Source: an uncultured Gammaproteobacteria bacterium (lineage in GTDB: Bacteria > Pseudomonadota > Gammaproteobacteria > Arenicellales > Poriferihabitantaceae). Taken from it: DNA of 64,000 nt. Below, piece by piece: positions 25,399 through 34,657 of this stretch. Every line of letters begins with the position of its first letter. Within the stretch, counting starts at the first letter, position 1. The notes beneath the pieces are model-generated. The model saw only the letters and a program-made list of their open reading frames with translations. It had not been told where the DNA came from and ran no database searches. The position numbers and the translations under genes are program-made. The stretch spans positions 1-64,000 of the forward strand of contig CAMYNW010000006.1 in the NCBI GenBank assembly GCA_947259885.1, read 5' to 3'.

Positions 25399-28164
25399 TT
25401 ATTTTTTCACCGTTAGGGCTTCACTTACCAACTTGCGCTGTTGCTCAACATGAAGCTTGTAGTAGCCCACTGCCGGCGAGGGTGAGCCCTCTCGCCCGAC
25501 ATACTTCAGTTCTTGATTAATTTTTTTGTTACGTAATTGTCGCAGATAGTAAAAAATCAGATACCAGGTGCCCTGATTTTTTGGCTCCTCCTGGCACCAA
25601 ATCAACTCAGGAGCTTTGGTGTATTTTGAAAGTGCTTTTTCGAGGTAGTTTCTAGGGAACGGGTGCAACTGCTCAATTCGAATAATAGCAACATCAGTAA
25701 TTCCCTTTAAACGACGCTCTTCGAGGAGATCAAAGTAAACCTTGCCCGTGCACATTACGACCCGTTTGACTTTTTCTGGATCGATATCATCAATTTCATT
25801 AATCACTGGCTGAAAACGACCTTCAGTAAGTTCCCGTATAGAGGATACCGACAGCTTATGTCGCAACAGGCTTTTCGGAGTCATCACAATCAAGGGACGT
25901 CGCAGAGAACGCAGCATCTGGCGTCTTAGCATATGGAACATCTGGGCCGGTGTGGTCGGTATACAAACCTGCATATTATTTTCGGCACATAACTGAAGAA
26001 AACGTTCCAATCTGGCAGAAGAATGCTCTGGGCCTTGCCCTTCCATTCCATGTGGTAGAAACAACGTTAACCCGCACACCCGGGCCCACTTAGCCTCTCC
26101 ACTGCTGATGAACTGATCAATGACTACCTGGGCACCATTCACGAAATCACCAAACTGCGCCTCCCAGATCACCAGGGTTCTTGGTTCTGTGGTGGCATAA
26201 CCATATTCGAACCCTAATACCGCCTCTTCTGAGAGCAACGAGTTTATTACCAGAAAGTCACTGGGATTAGCTGTTACAAACTGCAGCGGCACGTGGGTAC
26301 GTGCCTGCGACTGGTCATGTAATGTTGCATGCCGATGAGAAAAAGTCCCGCGTCCACAGTCCTGCCCCGACAGTCTAACTTTATATTCGTCCTGCAAGAT
26401 CGCCCCGTAGGCTAACAATTCTGCGCAACCCCAATCCATGGGTTTATTTCCGTTTACCATCTCTGTACGGTCTTGAAGCACTCGGGTTACCCTTGGGTGC
26501 ACTTCAAAGTCATCGGGAACCTGCACAAACTTCTCACCAAGTTCATTCAACCGGTCGGTACTAATGCTGGTATCGGTATCGGTATCCCACTCCTTGCCTA
26601 GAAAAGGTTCCCAGTCCACCATTCGAAGCGCCTTGTTAGGATCAATCACTTGGCCTGCGACTACGTGGCCGTCGTCAAGCTGCTGGCGATAGGTATCGAT
26701 TAGCTGGCTGACCTGCTCCGAGGTCGCAGTGCCCTCTGACATCAGTTTTTCCGCATAAATCTCTCGCGGTGTCTTGTGTTGCTTAATCTTGCTGTACATC
26801 ATCGGTTGCGTAATCGATGGGTCATCTGCTTCGTTATGACCGTGTCGTCGATAGCACACAAGATCGAGGACTACATCACCAGCGAATTTCATTCTGTATT
26901 CCATGGCCAGTCTGGAGGCTTGAAGCACGGCCTCTGGATCATCGCCATTTACGTGGAGAATTGGCGCCTGAACCATCTTGGCCACCTCAGTGCAATACAG
27001 GGTAGAGCGTGCGTCGAGGGTATTGGTGGTAAATCCAATCTGGTTATTGATAATAATGTGCACTGTGCCGCCGGTTGCATAACCTCTGGTCCTGGACATA
27101 TTCAAGGTTTCCATAACAACACCCTGGCCGGCGAAAGCGGCATCCCCATGGATCAGGATCGGCACCACCTGCCGTCGGTTAATATCGTTCCTCCGCTCCT
27201 GTCGAGCCCGCGTTGATCCCTCAACCACTGGACCAATAATTTCCAGGTGAGATGGATTGAATGAAAGTGCAACGTGAACATTACCTCCCTCTGTTTGAAT
27301 GTCAGAAGACGCGCCCTGATGATATTTGACGTCTCCAGTTTCAGTATCTTCATTTTCAGTATGGTAATTCCCCTCGAATTCACTGAATAGGTCACCTGGC
27401 GCTTTTCCAAGAATATTCACCAGTACGTTAAGCCGTCCTCGGTGCGCCATTCCTATAATTATTTCTTTAACATCCCTCTTACCAAAATGCTGGATCATAT
27501 CAGCCAACATCGGGATCAATGACCCGCCACCCTCTAGTGAGAAGCGCTTCTGCCCAACATACTTGGTATGCAGGTATCGCTCTATACCTTCAGCAGCAGT
27601 GATCTTAGTCAGAATATTCAGTTTCTCAGCGGCCGACAATGACGTTCTCACGGGATCGGTTTCAACGCGAGAAATTAACCACTGGCGCTGTTCCATTGAA
27701 GTGAGATATCGGATTTCATATGCAATGGGACCACAGTATGCCTGTTGCAGGTAGGCCAGAATATCTCGCAGGGATTTTCGACCACCTCCGGCTAGATCAC
27801 CGATATCGAAGTCACTATCCAGATCAGCGTCATTAAGATCATAACGGGCGAGTTCTAGTTCCCGGGCGTCACCGCGAGGCATTGTACCAATCGGATCAAT
27901 GTCGGCAACCAGATGACCAAGCGTTCGATATCCCATGATGAGCTTTGATACTTGTCCTTGCTTGTGAGCTGCCGACTCCATCCACTCGCGAGAGCCGCCC
28001 GCACCCGCAGAGGTTGTGGGGCCTGGCTGGATATCAGGTAACCGCGCGGCAATTTGTTGCCAGACGGGATCGGCGCCGTTAGTGAGCGATTCCTGGTAAA
28101 GAGACTCCAGGTAATTGAGATTGCCCCCGTTCAGAAACGCGAGATCAGAGATTCCGGACTTCAT
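25399..28164 (-). CDS. sucA: 2-oxoglutarate dehydrogenase E1 component
   Basis: Thiamine-diphosphate enzyme that decarboxylates 2-oxoglutarate in the TCA cycle. The 921-residue length is close to the family's usual 930-940. Landmarks are the N-terminal helical segment (YLESLYQESL), GMAHRGRLNVLVNILGK near 245, HGDAAFAGQGVV near 345, the ThDP-binding NNQIGFTTN near 378, EEAVLGFEYGYA near 650 and EAQFGDFVNGAQVVIDQF near 669. It is the first gene of sucA-sucB-lpd with a good promoter about 110 bases upstream. Confidence 0.97.
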   Translation of the reverse strand: MKSGISDLAFLNGGNLNYLESLYQESLTNGADPVWQQIAARLPDIQPGPTTSAGAGGSREWMESAAHKQGQVSKLIMGYRTLGHLVADIDPIGTMPRGDARELELARYDLNDADLDSDFDIGDLAGGGRKSLRDILAYLQQAYCGPIAYEIRYLTSMEQRQWLISRVETDPVRTSLSAAEKLNILTKITAAEGIERYLHTKYVGQKRFSLEGGGSLIPMLADMIQHFGKRDVKEIIIGMAHRGRLNVLVNILGKAPGDLFSEFEGNYHTENEDTETGDVKYHQGASSDIQTEGGNVHVALSFNPSHLEIIGPVVEGSTRARQERRNDINRRQVVPILIHGDAAFAGQGVVMETLNMSRTRGYATGGTVHIIINNQIGFTTNTLDARSTLYCTEVAKMVQAPILHVNGDDPEAVLQASRLAMEYRMKFAGDVVLDLVCYRRHGHNEADDPSITQPMMYSKIKQHKTPREIYAEKLMSEGTATSEQVSQLIDTYRQQLDDGHVVAGQVIDPNKALRMVDWEPFLGKEWDTDTDTSISTDRLNELGEKFVQVPDDFEVHPRVTRVLQDRTEMVNGNKPMDWGCAELLAYGAILQDEYKVRLSGQDCGRGTFSHRHATLHDQSQARTHVPLQFVTANPSDFLVINSLLSEEAVLGFEYGYATTEPRTLVIWEAQFGDFVNGAQVVIDQFISSGEAKWARVCGLTLFLPHGMEGQGPEHSSARLERFLQLCAENNMQVCIPTTPAQMFHMLRRQMLRSLRRPLIVMTPKSLLRHKLSVSSIRELTEGRFQPVINEIDDIDPEKVKRVVMCTGKVYFDLLEERRLKGITDVAIIRIEQLHPFPRNYLEKALSKYTKAPELIWCQEEPKNQGTWYLIFYYLRQLRNKKINQELKYVGREGSPSPAVGYYKLHVEQQRKLVSEALTVKK

Positions 28165-28274
28165 TATTTATTCCGATTTTGGATCCTGCTTTCTGGTCAC
28201 AAGCAGAATTTGCCGTGGATTGAAAATCAGCAACTCTGGGTGGCATGATTTTTCGAGTAGGGTATGAATGATTA

Positions 28275-28303
28275 ATTATAGTTATGGTTGACTAAAAAAC
28301 CAA
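28275..28303 (-). promoter_or_regulatory. Candidate sigma-70 promoter of sucA
   Basis: On the minus strand TTGGTT (28298-28303) and a perfect TATAAT (28275-28280) are separated by 17 bases. The leader to the sucA ATG would be about 100 bases. Confidence 0.5.
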
Positions 28304-28350
28304 TTAATATAACCAGACAACGGGGCTAAACTTCTTCCTAAAAGTGAGAA

Positions 28351-28851
28351 TCAAGTTTGATTGACATACTCGACAAAACGCTCAAAGAAAAGTTGCATGT
28401 ACCTGCCAGCGGCGGCATGTATCGCCCCTTCACCGATTAACGCAAACCAGCCATCCACCTCGATATTAGCGTTGTAGTCGAGTTGAGTACCTCGACTAAG
28501 TTGATCAAGTTGGACCGTTGCACGACCACTTGCCCCACCCATTCGGCGTGTTCTGAGAATCGATATCAGCTGATATTGAGCCGGAGGCGCGGTTTCCTTA
28601 ACAATCAGTTGTGCCACCAGTTTCTTTTTAACGGGGCCCAAACGAAATTCAAATTCCGCATGGAATTTGCCAGTTTCATCAATTTTGACCCGATTACAAC
28701 CCTTAATGCATTGTTCAAGGGTCTCAGGATCATTGAGCGCCTTCCAGACTTGGTCCCGCGTCAGGGGCAGCCTATGACCGCCACTAATCCGGGCTTTACG
28801 TGCACTGGAACCCGATGGATCCCGATTATTTGCGCCAGACTGCTTGTACAT
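28351..28851 (-). CDS. CoxG-like SRPBCC family protein
   Basis: A 166-residue START/SRPBCC-fold protein of the carbon monoxide dehydrogenase subunit G (CoxG) class. The family pattern is PLTRDQVWKALNDPETLEQCIKGC near 28-51, GKFHAEFEFRLGPVKKKL near 61-78 and a C-terminal amphipathic helix. CoxG proteins are linked to maturation or membrane recruitment of molybdenum hydroxylases. No such hydroxylase is in the window, but the divergent neighbour is MoeB-like (molybdopterin synthase activation), which is suggestive. It has no signal peptide. Confidence 0.8.
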   Translation of the reverse strand: MYKQSGANNRDPSGSSARKARISGGHRLPLTRDQVWKALNDPETLEQCIKGCNRVKIDETGKFHAEFEFRLGPVKKKLVAQLIVKETAPPAQYQLISILRTRRMGGASGRATVQLDQLSRGTQLDYNANIEVDGWFALIGEGAIHAAAGRYMQLFFERFVEYVNQT

Positions 28852-28909
28852 CGTGGTCTATTTAGGGAATTATCGAGATATTACCAGCCCCAAGACGCCA
28901 TGTGCTGAG

Positions 28910-29659
28910 ATGACAACAGATTCGGATCTACATAAACGATACAGTCGGCAGATAAAATTGGCCCAAGTGGGGGAGGCTGGCCAAAGGGCTATACAAAAGG
29001 CTTCAGTGTTGATTTTAGGTATGGGAGGCCTCGGTTCTCCGGTTGCGATGTACCTCGCCGCAGCGGGTGTAGGAAAGCTGAGTATTGCTGATTTCGATAT
29101 CGTTGATGAATCCAATTTGCAACGACAGATCGTGCATTCGGTCTCAGATATTGGCCTTTTGAAAACTGAATCTGCGGCGCGCACGCTGAAAGCGATTAAT
29201 CCTGGAGTAGAAATCACCACCTATGATTTCACACTTGAAACAGAGGAAATCGATGAGCTTGCTGAGAACCACGCCCTTATTGTCGACTGCACCGATAATT
29301 TTCCAACCCGGTTCCAGCTGAATCGAGCATCTCTAGCCACTCGCACACCAATGGTGTCCGGCGCTGCAATCAGGTGGGAGGGACAAGTCACGGCATTTGA
29401 TCCTAATCAGCCTGAAAGCCCCTGTTATCAATGTCTTTATCCAAATACCGATATCGAGGCCGCGACTTGCGCCGCCGAAGGTGTAATCTCCCCTTTGGTA
29501 GGTGTAATAGGGACTATGCAGGCACTTGAATCAATCAACATTCTGCTCGGTAGGGGTCAACTGCACGGCACAGTATGGTTGTTTGACGGTCAGTTCATGG
29601 ATTGGCAAAAAATGACTCTACCTAAAAATCCAAACTGTCCAGCTTGTGGGGGACATTGA
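28910..29659 (+). CDS. moeB: ThiF/MoeB/HesA-family adenylyltransferase (MoeB-like)
   Basis: E1-like enzyme that adenylates the C-terminal Gly-Gly of a small sulfur-carrier protein (MoaD or ThiS). ATG at 28910 gives 249 residues beginning HKRYSRQIKL, the usual start of the family. The open frame extends to 28844, but those residues are unlikely. The Rossmann loop is GMGGLGSPVAMYLAAAGVG. A nucleotide Asp/Arg region SNLQRQIVHS follows, then VDCTDNFPTRF. The zinc cysteines are CYQC and CPAC. The rhodanese domain of longer MoeBR forms is absent. It could serve ThiS instead of MoaD. Confidence 0.88.
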   Translation: MTTDSDLHKRYSRQIKLAQVGEAGQRAIQKASVLILGMGGLGSPVAMYLAAAGVGKLSIADFDIVDESNLQRQIVHSVSDIGLLKTESAARTLKAINPGVEITTYDFTLETEEIDELAENHALIVDCTDNFPTRFQLNRASLATRTPMVSGAAIRWEGQVTAFDPNQPESPCYQCLYPNTDIEAATCAAEGVISPLVGVIGTMQALESINILLGRGQLHGTVWLFDGQFMDWQKMTLPKNPNCPACGGH

Positions 29660-29677
29660 GCCTAGCTTGTTCTAGGC
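29660..29677. other. Hairpin directly after moeB
   Basis: GCCTAG/CTAGGC form a perfect 6-base stem with a 6-base loop, starting at the first base after the moeB stop. No T-tract follows, so it is a weak terminator candidate at best. Confidence 0.3.
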
Positions 29678-29729
29678 ATAGATTGTGAGAGTGTGAGACA
29701 TTTACTCGCATTCTCAGCATTCGGTCAGA

Positions 29730-29843
29730 TCAGAGAAAATGCTTCTCTGCTGTTCCGACTAAATCCTTAGCAACAGCGCTGCTGTATTCGGCTACACGCG
29801 ACCCAAGTTTGCTAATCCAAACCACCCTGTCGTGAAATCGCAT
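29730..29843 (-). CDS. Possible 37-residue small protein
   Basis: ATG at 29843 opens a 37-codon frame downstream of fcl on the same strand, beginning MRFHDRVVWISKLGSRVAEY and ending EKHFL. It is amphipathic and basic at the start. No clear ribosome binding site precedes it, and no family was recognised. It may be a chance frame or a remnant. Confidence 0.25.
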   Translation of the reverse strand: MRFHDRVVWISKLGSRVAEYSSAVAKDLVGTAEKHFL

Positions 29844-29860
29844 ACTAATTTTTTCGAAAT

Positions 29861-30820
29861 TTACGTTCTAACCTCAGCAATATGCTCACAATACCAGCGA
29901 TAGGTGGTCTCTAGCCCTGTCTTTAATTCTGTTTTTGCTTGCCAGCCAAGCTTTTTCATTCGTCTCACGTCCAGAAGCTTCCTGGGGGAACCATCTGGCC
30001 TGCTGCTATCAAACTCCAGCATACCTGTAAATCCTACAACTTCAGCTATATTCTGCGCGAGTTCTCGTATCGTCACATCTATACCAGTGCCGATATTAAG
30101 ATGTGACAGGCCAGGATCAGTTTCACGAGACAGCGTCGATTGATCCAGTCCCATGACAAACACACAGGCGTCTGCCAAATCATCCACAAACAAAAATTCT
30201 CTTCGGGCGTTACCGGTTCCCCATACCAAGACTTGCGCTGCATCATTGACCTTTGCCTGGTGGAATCGATTTATAAGAGCCGGAATAACATGACTATTTT
30301 CAGAATGAAAATAGTCATTGATCCCGTAAAGATTAGTCGGCATAACGCAGCGAAAATCGCGATTAAACTGGCGATTTAAAGATTCGCAAAGTTTAATTCC
30401 GGCTATCTTTGCGATGGCATAGGGTTCATTAGTTGGCTCCAGTTTTCCGCAAAGCAAACTTGATTCCTGCATCGGCTGTTCAGCAAGCTTGGGATAGATA
30501 CAGGAGGAGCCGAGAAATAATAACTGTGGAACACCGGACACATAAGCACTGTGGATCACGTTGTTCTGAATCGTAAGATTCTGATAGATGAAATCGAATG
30601 GGTAGGTTTTGTTTGCGTGTATTCCCCCCACTCTGGCCGCCGCCAGGTAAACCTGGTCGACTTGTTCGCCGGCAAAAAAATTATGCACAGCCTGCTGGTC
30701 CATTAAGTCTAATTCAGATTTATCCCGAGTGACTATCTCCACCCCCTCTTGATCCGCCAACCGTCGAAGGATCGCTGATCCCACCATACCTTGATGTCCT
30801 GCCACGAAAATACGCTTCAT
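29861..30820 (-). CDS. fcl: GDP-L-fucose synthase
   Basis: Extended SDR (WcaG/Fcl), 319 residues, converting GDP-4-keto-6-deoxymannose to GDP-L-fucose by epimerisation and NADPH reduction. The nucleotide motif is [10 protein letters not shown] (8-17). The family-specific [14 protein letters not shown] is near 60-73. SSCIYP and YAIAKIAG carry the catalytic Ser/Tyr/Lys, and the C-terminus has [10 protein letters not shown]. It overlaps the glycosyltransferase gene by 4 bases. No gmd (GDP-mannose 4,6-dehydratase) is in the window, so the substrate must come from elsewhere. algC at 21.3 kb could supply mannose 1-phosphate upstream of it. Confidence 0.93.
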   Translation of the reverse strand: MKRIFVAGHQGMVGSAILRRLADQEGVEIVTRDKSELDLMDQQAVHNFFAGEQVDQVYLAAARVGGIHANKTYPFDFIYQNLTIQNNVIHSAYVSGVPQLLFLGSSCIYPKLAEQPMQESSLLCGKLEPTNEPYAIAKIAGIKLCESLNRQFNRDFRCVMPTNLYGINDYFHSENSHVIPALINRFHQAKVNDAAQVLVWGTGNARREFLFVDDLADACVFVMGLDQSTLSRETDPGLSHLNIGTGIDVTIRELAQNIAEVVGFTGMLEFDSSRPDGSPRKLLDVRRMKKLGWQAKTELKTGLETTYRWYCEHIAEVRT

Positions 30821-31908
30821 GACTTTAACGGTTTCTCTTTACCGGAATAATTGTCGGCATAACTGACTCCTGATTTTCTTGCACGCTTCAGAGTCAGTCG
30901 AGCGTAGATCATCTGAATCAACAAGAACGGGATAAACACATACAGTCTTTCGTTGCCGGGAATATTGACCATCCATATCGCACCTAGGCCCTGCAGAAAT
31001 GCCATGCAACTAAGCAAAAGAGTCACTTCTAGATGGGTATACCCGCTGCGAATCAGTAATTGATAAAGGTGTGTGCGATGCGCTTGCATAGCGTTCTCAC
31101 CTCTTACCAGGCGGCGTATAAAAGTAAAAGTCGTGTCAAAAATAAAATGAAACAACAACATTGGCATTACCAGAAACGATGTCCTGGATTCATCATAGCG
31201 CGCCGCAATAATGGCTAACGTCGCAAATACAAAACCGAGGAATGCACTCCCGACGTCCCCCATAAAAATTTTAGCAGGTGGCGCATTGTAGATTAGAAAT
31301 CCCACTGATCCTGCAATTATTGTATAGCCTGTAATGTAAACGAACGAGCTACCTTCGTAATAGCTAATTGCCATAAAAAACATGCCGGCGATCAAAGCTG
31401 TACTGCCAACAAGTCCGTCTATGCCGTCCATAAAATTGTATGCGTTGGTAAGACCCAGAATCCAAAAAGCTGAAATCAAATAGCCTATCCATTCCAGTGA
31501 CACTCGACCCACCCAGGGCAGGGTCAGACTGTCGATGACGATTCCGCTGTAAAGCACCACGCCGACTGCAAAGATATGAGTCACCAGTTTGAATAGGGCA
31601 CTCTTCTCCCAGACATCATCAACAAAGGAAATAACCGCAATCAGAATTGAGGAAAAAACAAAACCAAGGATGTAATCCTTGTTCACCAGATTGCTATCAG
31701 CAAAAAATATGATGAAACACATCCCTATAAGAAACGTTACGACAATCGATATGCCTCCTGATTTGGGAACGGCACGGGTATGAGACGAGCGATGGTTCGG
31801 ATGGTCGAGAATCCGCCCATGCTTCAGCATGGCCCATGTCACGAGAGTGGCGATTACGGTAAGAACAACACCAAAGGTGATATGCAGGTAGAATTCTGTA
31901 ATGGCCAA
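30817..31908 (-). CDS. Undecaprenyl-phosphate sugar-phosphate transferase (WecA/WbpL-type)
   Basis: Polytopic GT4-type initiating transferase, 363 residues, about ten or eleven helices. It attaches a HexNAc-1-phosphate to undecaprenyl phosphate to begin O-antigen or capsule units. Family signatures are [17 protein letters not shown] near 36-52, the Asp pair FVDDVWEKS near 100, [14 protein letters not shown] near 156-169 and [12 protein letters not shown] near 214-225. The charged cytoplasmic loop with [18 protein letters not shown] is typical of WbpL-like members. It sits between wbpM-like and fcl, as in Pseudomonas O-antigen loci. The sugar specificity is not readable. Confidence 0.88.
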   Translation of the reverse strand: MAITEFYLHITFGVVLTVIATLVTWAMLKHGRILDHPNHRSSHTRAVPKSGGISIVVTFLIGMCFIIFFADSNLVNKDYILGFVFSSILIAVISFVDDVWEKSALFKLVTHIFAVGVVLYSGIVIDSLTLPWVGRVSLEWIGYLISAFWILGLTNAYNFMDGIDGLVGSTALIAGMFFMAISYYEGSSFVYITGYTIIAGSVGFLIYNAPPAKIFMGDVGSAFLGFVFATLAIIAARYDESRTSFLVMPMLLFHFIFDTTFTFIRRLVRGENAMQAHRTHLYQLLIRSGYTHLEVTLLLSCMAFLQGLGAIWMVNIPGNERLYVFIPFLLIQMIYARLTLKRARKSGVSYADNYSGKEKPLKS

Positions 31909-31980
31909 ATCAGGTCATTCCTGGTCGGATGAATCGCCGGTTTCAAACAAAATTCCGGCTGCAGAGGGGTTTCGACGGCT

Positions 31981-33858
31981 TCAGCTCGCCTTTTCAGTTC
32001 GCGCCGGATTATATGACTCCACCATATCAAATAAAAGAACCCGGATTTGCTCATTATCTACCACCCGGATGGCCCTTTCCAGCTTTTCAAGGCAGGGATT
32101 TAAATGACCGAGATTAGTGCAAATTTCACTCTCGCGCATGATTCTCGGATGCGGCGTAGACACCGCGGTATCGGTGACCAGCAGTTCTTCGTAGAGCTTC
32201 TCTCCCCTGCGCAGACCGGTGAAATTTATCTCAATATCCCCATCAGGAGCGCTCTCTTCTTTGACTCGCAGGCCGGATAGATGGATCATTTTTCTGGCTA
32301 AGCCAATGATTTTGACCGGCTCACCCATATCCAGCACAAAAACATCTCCTCCGTGACCCATGGCACCGGCCTGAAGCACAAGCTGAGTCGCCTCTCGAAT
32401 GGTCATAAAGTAACGAATTATCTCCGGATGGGTTACCGTAACCGGCCCGCCTCTTTTGATTTGTTCTCTGAACAGGGGCACAACCGAACCTGATGAATCC
32501 AGTACGTTTCCAAATCGTACCATCGTAAACCGAGTGCTACAGTTATTGTTGTGGCTTAAGTCCTGCAGAAGCAGTTCAGCCAGCCGCTTGGTAGCCCCCA
32601 TTATATTAGTAGGCCTTACCGCTTTATCCGTCGATATCAATACAAAGGTTTCAATGCCAGTGTTTATAGCTGCCTGAGCACAATTGCGGGTACCAAGTAC
32701 GTTATTAGCAACTCCCATGGCTGCGTTGATCTCAACCAGTGGAACATGTTTGTATGCCGCAGCATGATAAATTGTCTGCACACCGTTTACTCGGCATACA
32801 TATTCCACCGCACTTTGATCACGTACAGATCCAAGCACTGATTCATACTCGATTCCAGCTTCAGCGAGTTCTCTCTCAATCCGGTACAGATTGAACTCGC
32901 TGTGATCAAACATTACTAGTCTCGAGGCGCCAAGCTGACTGATCTGGCGACACAATTCTGCACCAATAGATCCACCGGCCCCCGTCACCATAACTACTTT
33001 ACCGCGAATATTGGCATGCAGAAGTTCTTCAATCGGCGCAATAGGATCTCGCTCCAATAAATCACCAATATCTATATCGCGCACATCCTCAAGATTGACC
33101 TCGCAACGTTCCAGTTCAGAAATGTCGGGAAGGGTTTGCACTAATACCGGATAGTGTTCCAAACCTGAGAGGATTTCCTGGCGCCTATTCTGGGTCGCCG
33201 ATGGCATCGCCAGCAGCACCTCCTTGACCGCAAACTCATCAATCAGTCGACCAAGCTGATCAGGATGGTAGACCCTGACACCGTTAACTTGCTGATTAAC
33301 GAGTATCGGATCATCGTCAACAAACGCAACTGGTCGCATTTCCGGGCTGAACGAAGTGGCAATAGCGAGTTGCATACCCGCTGCGCCTGCACCGTAAATC
33401 ACCACATTCTTGCGTCCGTCTCGTTCTGCACCAAGAAATGCTGGCGCTCGATTGGTTAGGATCCAGCGAGCAATCATACGGGCACCTGCCACAAACAAAA
33501 GCGCGACCAACCAGTTAATAATCACTACCGATCGCGGTGTCAGGCCGAACCCGGACAGAAACGCGCACACCCCCCACAGCAGCGCATACAGACTAATCGC
33601 CTGAAATACTCGCCACAGTGAATTAAAGCCAATGTAACGGATAACAGTCTGGTACAAACCAAACTGGATGAAAACCGGTAATGCAATGATGGGCGCGATG
33701 ATCCAGAGGTAGATTTCGTTACCTTCGGGTGGCAAATAAAACCGATTGGCTCTCAACGAATGGGCTACGCACAGGGCTACGATAACCAGCACCGTATCGA
33801 CACCCATCATGAGTCCCTGCTTTTGCCTGCGGCTAAGAGATAACAGCTGATCAATCAT
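31981..33858 (-). CDS. Nucleotide-sugar 4,6-dehydratase, WbpM/CapD/PglF type
   Basis: A 625-residue membrane-bound SDR. Four N-terminal helices (about 15-125) are followed by a CoA-binding-like Rossmann domain (VVIYGAGAAGMQLA near 148-161). The catalytic SDR domain starts with VVMVTGAGGSIGAELCRQ near 288-305 and carries ISTDKAVRPTNIMGATKR near 408-425. Here the usual catalytic Tyr is replaced by Met (NIMGATKR), as is normal for this dehydratase subfamily. Relatives convert UDP-GlcNAc to UDP-4-keto-6-deoxy sugars. It is transcribed before the initiating transferase and fcl. Confidence 0.9.
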   Translation of the reverse strand: MIDQLLSLSRRQKQGLMMGVDTVLVIVALCVAHSLRANRFYLPPEGNEIYLWIIAPIIALPVFIQFGLYQTVIRYIGFNSLWRVFQAISLYALLWGVCAFLSGFGLTPRSVVIINWLVALLFVAGARMIARWILTNRAPAFLGAERDGRKNVVIYGAGAAGMQLAIATSFSPEMRPVAFVDDDPILVNQQVNGVRVYHPDQLGRLIDEFAVKEVLLAMPSATQNRRQEILSGLEHYPVLVQTLPDISELERCEVNLEDVRDIDIGDLLERDPIAPIEELLHANIRGKVVMVTGAGGSIGAELCRQISQLGASRLVMFDHSEFNLYRIERELAEAGIEYESVLGSVRDQSAVEYVCRVNGVQTIYHAAAYKHVPLVEINAAMGVANNVLGTRNCAQAAINTGIETFVLISTDKAVRPTNIMGATKRLAELLLQDLSHNNNCSTRFTMVRFGNVLDSSGSVVPLFREQIKRGGPVTVTHPEIIRYFMTIREATQLVLQAGAMGHGGDVFVLDMGEPVKIIGLARKMIHLSGLRVKEESAPDGDIEINFTGLRRGEKLYEELLVTDTAVSTPHPRIMRESEICTNLGHLNPCLEKLERAIRVVDNEQIRVLLFDMVESYNPARTEKAS

Positions 33859-33905
33859 TAAATATCTCCCGGTTTACGCATACCGGAATAGGCTTAACCT
33901 TTATG

Positions 33906-34517
33906 TCAGGCCTTCGCAATGAGCCCTCGATCTTCAAGGTGCGTAATGACGTCGGTGACACATTCCTCAACGTTACGGCCAGCGGTTTTAACGATAAGGT
34001 CGGCATTTTCTGGCGTCTCATACGGAGAGGAAATTCCAGTAAAGTCAGAAATCTCACCTTTGCGCGCACGTTGGTAGAGTCCTTTGACGTCACGCTGCTC
34101 GCAAACCTCCAATGGACAATCGCAGAACACTTCGATGAAGTCATCCTCTTCTTCAACCATCATCCGTACGCGTTGCCGATCTATTCGAAACGGCGAAATA
34201 AACGCCGTCAACACGATCATCCCTGCGTCTAAAAACAGCGTAGCGACCTGTCCGATACGGCGAATATTTTCTGTCCGATCATCCTCGCTGAAACCCAGAT
34301 CACCGCAAAGACCATGGCGCACGTTGTCACCATCCAGAACCGTGGTGCGACACTTGCGCCGATACAGCTCTTCTTCCACAGCGTGCGCCAAAGTAGACTT
34401 GCCACTTCCCGACAGGCCAGTAAACCAGAGAATTGCGCTTGAATGACCGTTGAGTTTTTGCCTATCCGGCCGAGTAATAGTAGCGGCGTGCCAGTAAGTA
34501 TTGGAAGATTTATTCAT
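33906..34517 (-). CDS. cysC: Adenylylsulfate kinase
   Basis: Stand-alone APS kinase of 203 residues making PAPS from APS and ATP. The P-loop GLSGSGKST is at 34-42. LDGDNVRHGLCGDLGFS lies near 60-76, the lid and phosphoserine-type loop is TAFISPFR near 104-111, and YQRARKGEISDFTGISSPYE lies near 148-167. No cysDN, cysNC or PAPS reductase is nearby. It is 47 bases upstream of the WbpM-like gene in the same direction, so PAPS may feed a sulfotransferase that decorates the surface glycan (inference). Ordinary sulfate assimilation is the alternative. Confidence 0.92.
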   Translation of the reverse strand: MNKSSNTYWHAATITRPDRQKLNGHSSAILWFTGLSGSGKSTLAHAVEEELYRRKCRTTVLDGDNVRHGLCGDLGFSEDDRTENIRRIGQVATLFLDAGMIVLTAFISPFRIDRQRVRMMVEEEDDFIEVFCDCPLEVCEQRDVKGLYQRARKGEISDFTGISSPYETPENADLIVKTAGRNVEECVTDVITHLEDRGLIAKA

Positions 34518-34594
34518 GGCGCGATTATACAGGGATTAACCTTTGTCGCAGCGACCAGTGCGGTCCACTTGAAATGCGATTGGCAAGGCATACT

Positions 34595-34640
34595 AACGCC
34601 TCCGCTGTTGACACAGCGGAGGCGTTTCTTGTTTATTTAC
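34595..34640 (+). terminator. Strong intrinsic terminator (plus-strand orientation)
   Basis: AACGCCTCCGCTGT at 34595-34608 pairs perfectly with ACAGCGGAGGCGTT at 34613-34626 (14 base pairs, TGAC loop), followed by TCTTGTTTATTT. On the minus strand the same hairpin is followed by AGTATGCC, a poor tail. It lies between the proW stop and the cysC start, both minus-strand genes, so the better orientation faces against the known genes. Confidence 0.75.
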
Positions 34641-34657
34641 TAGGTACCCCTAAGCAC

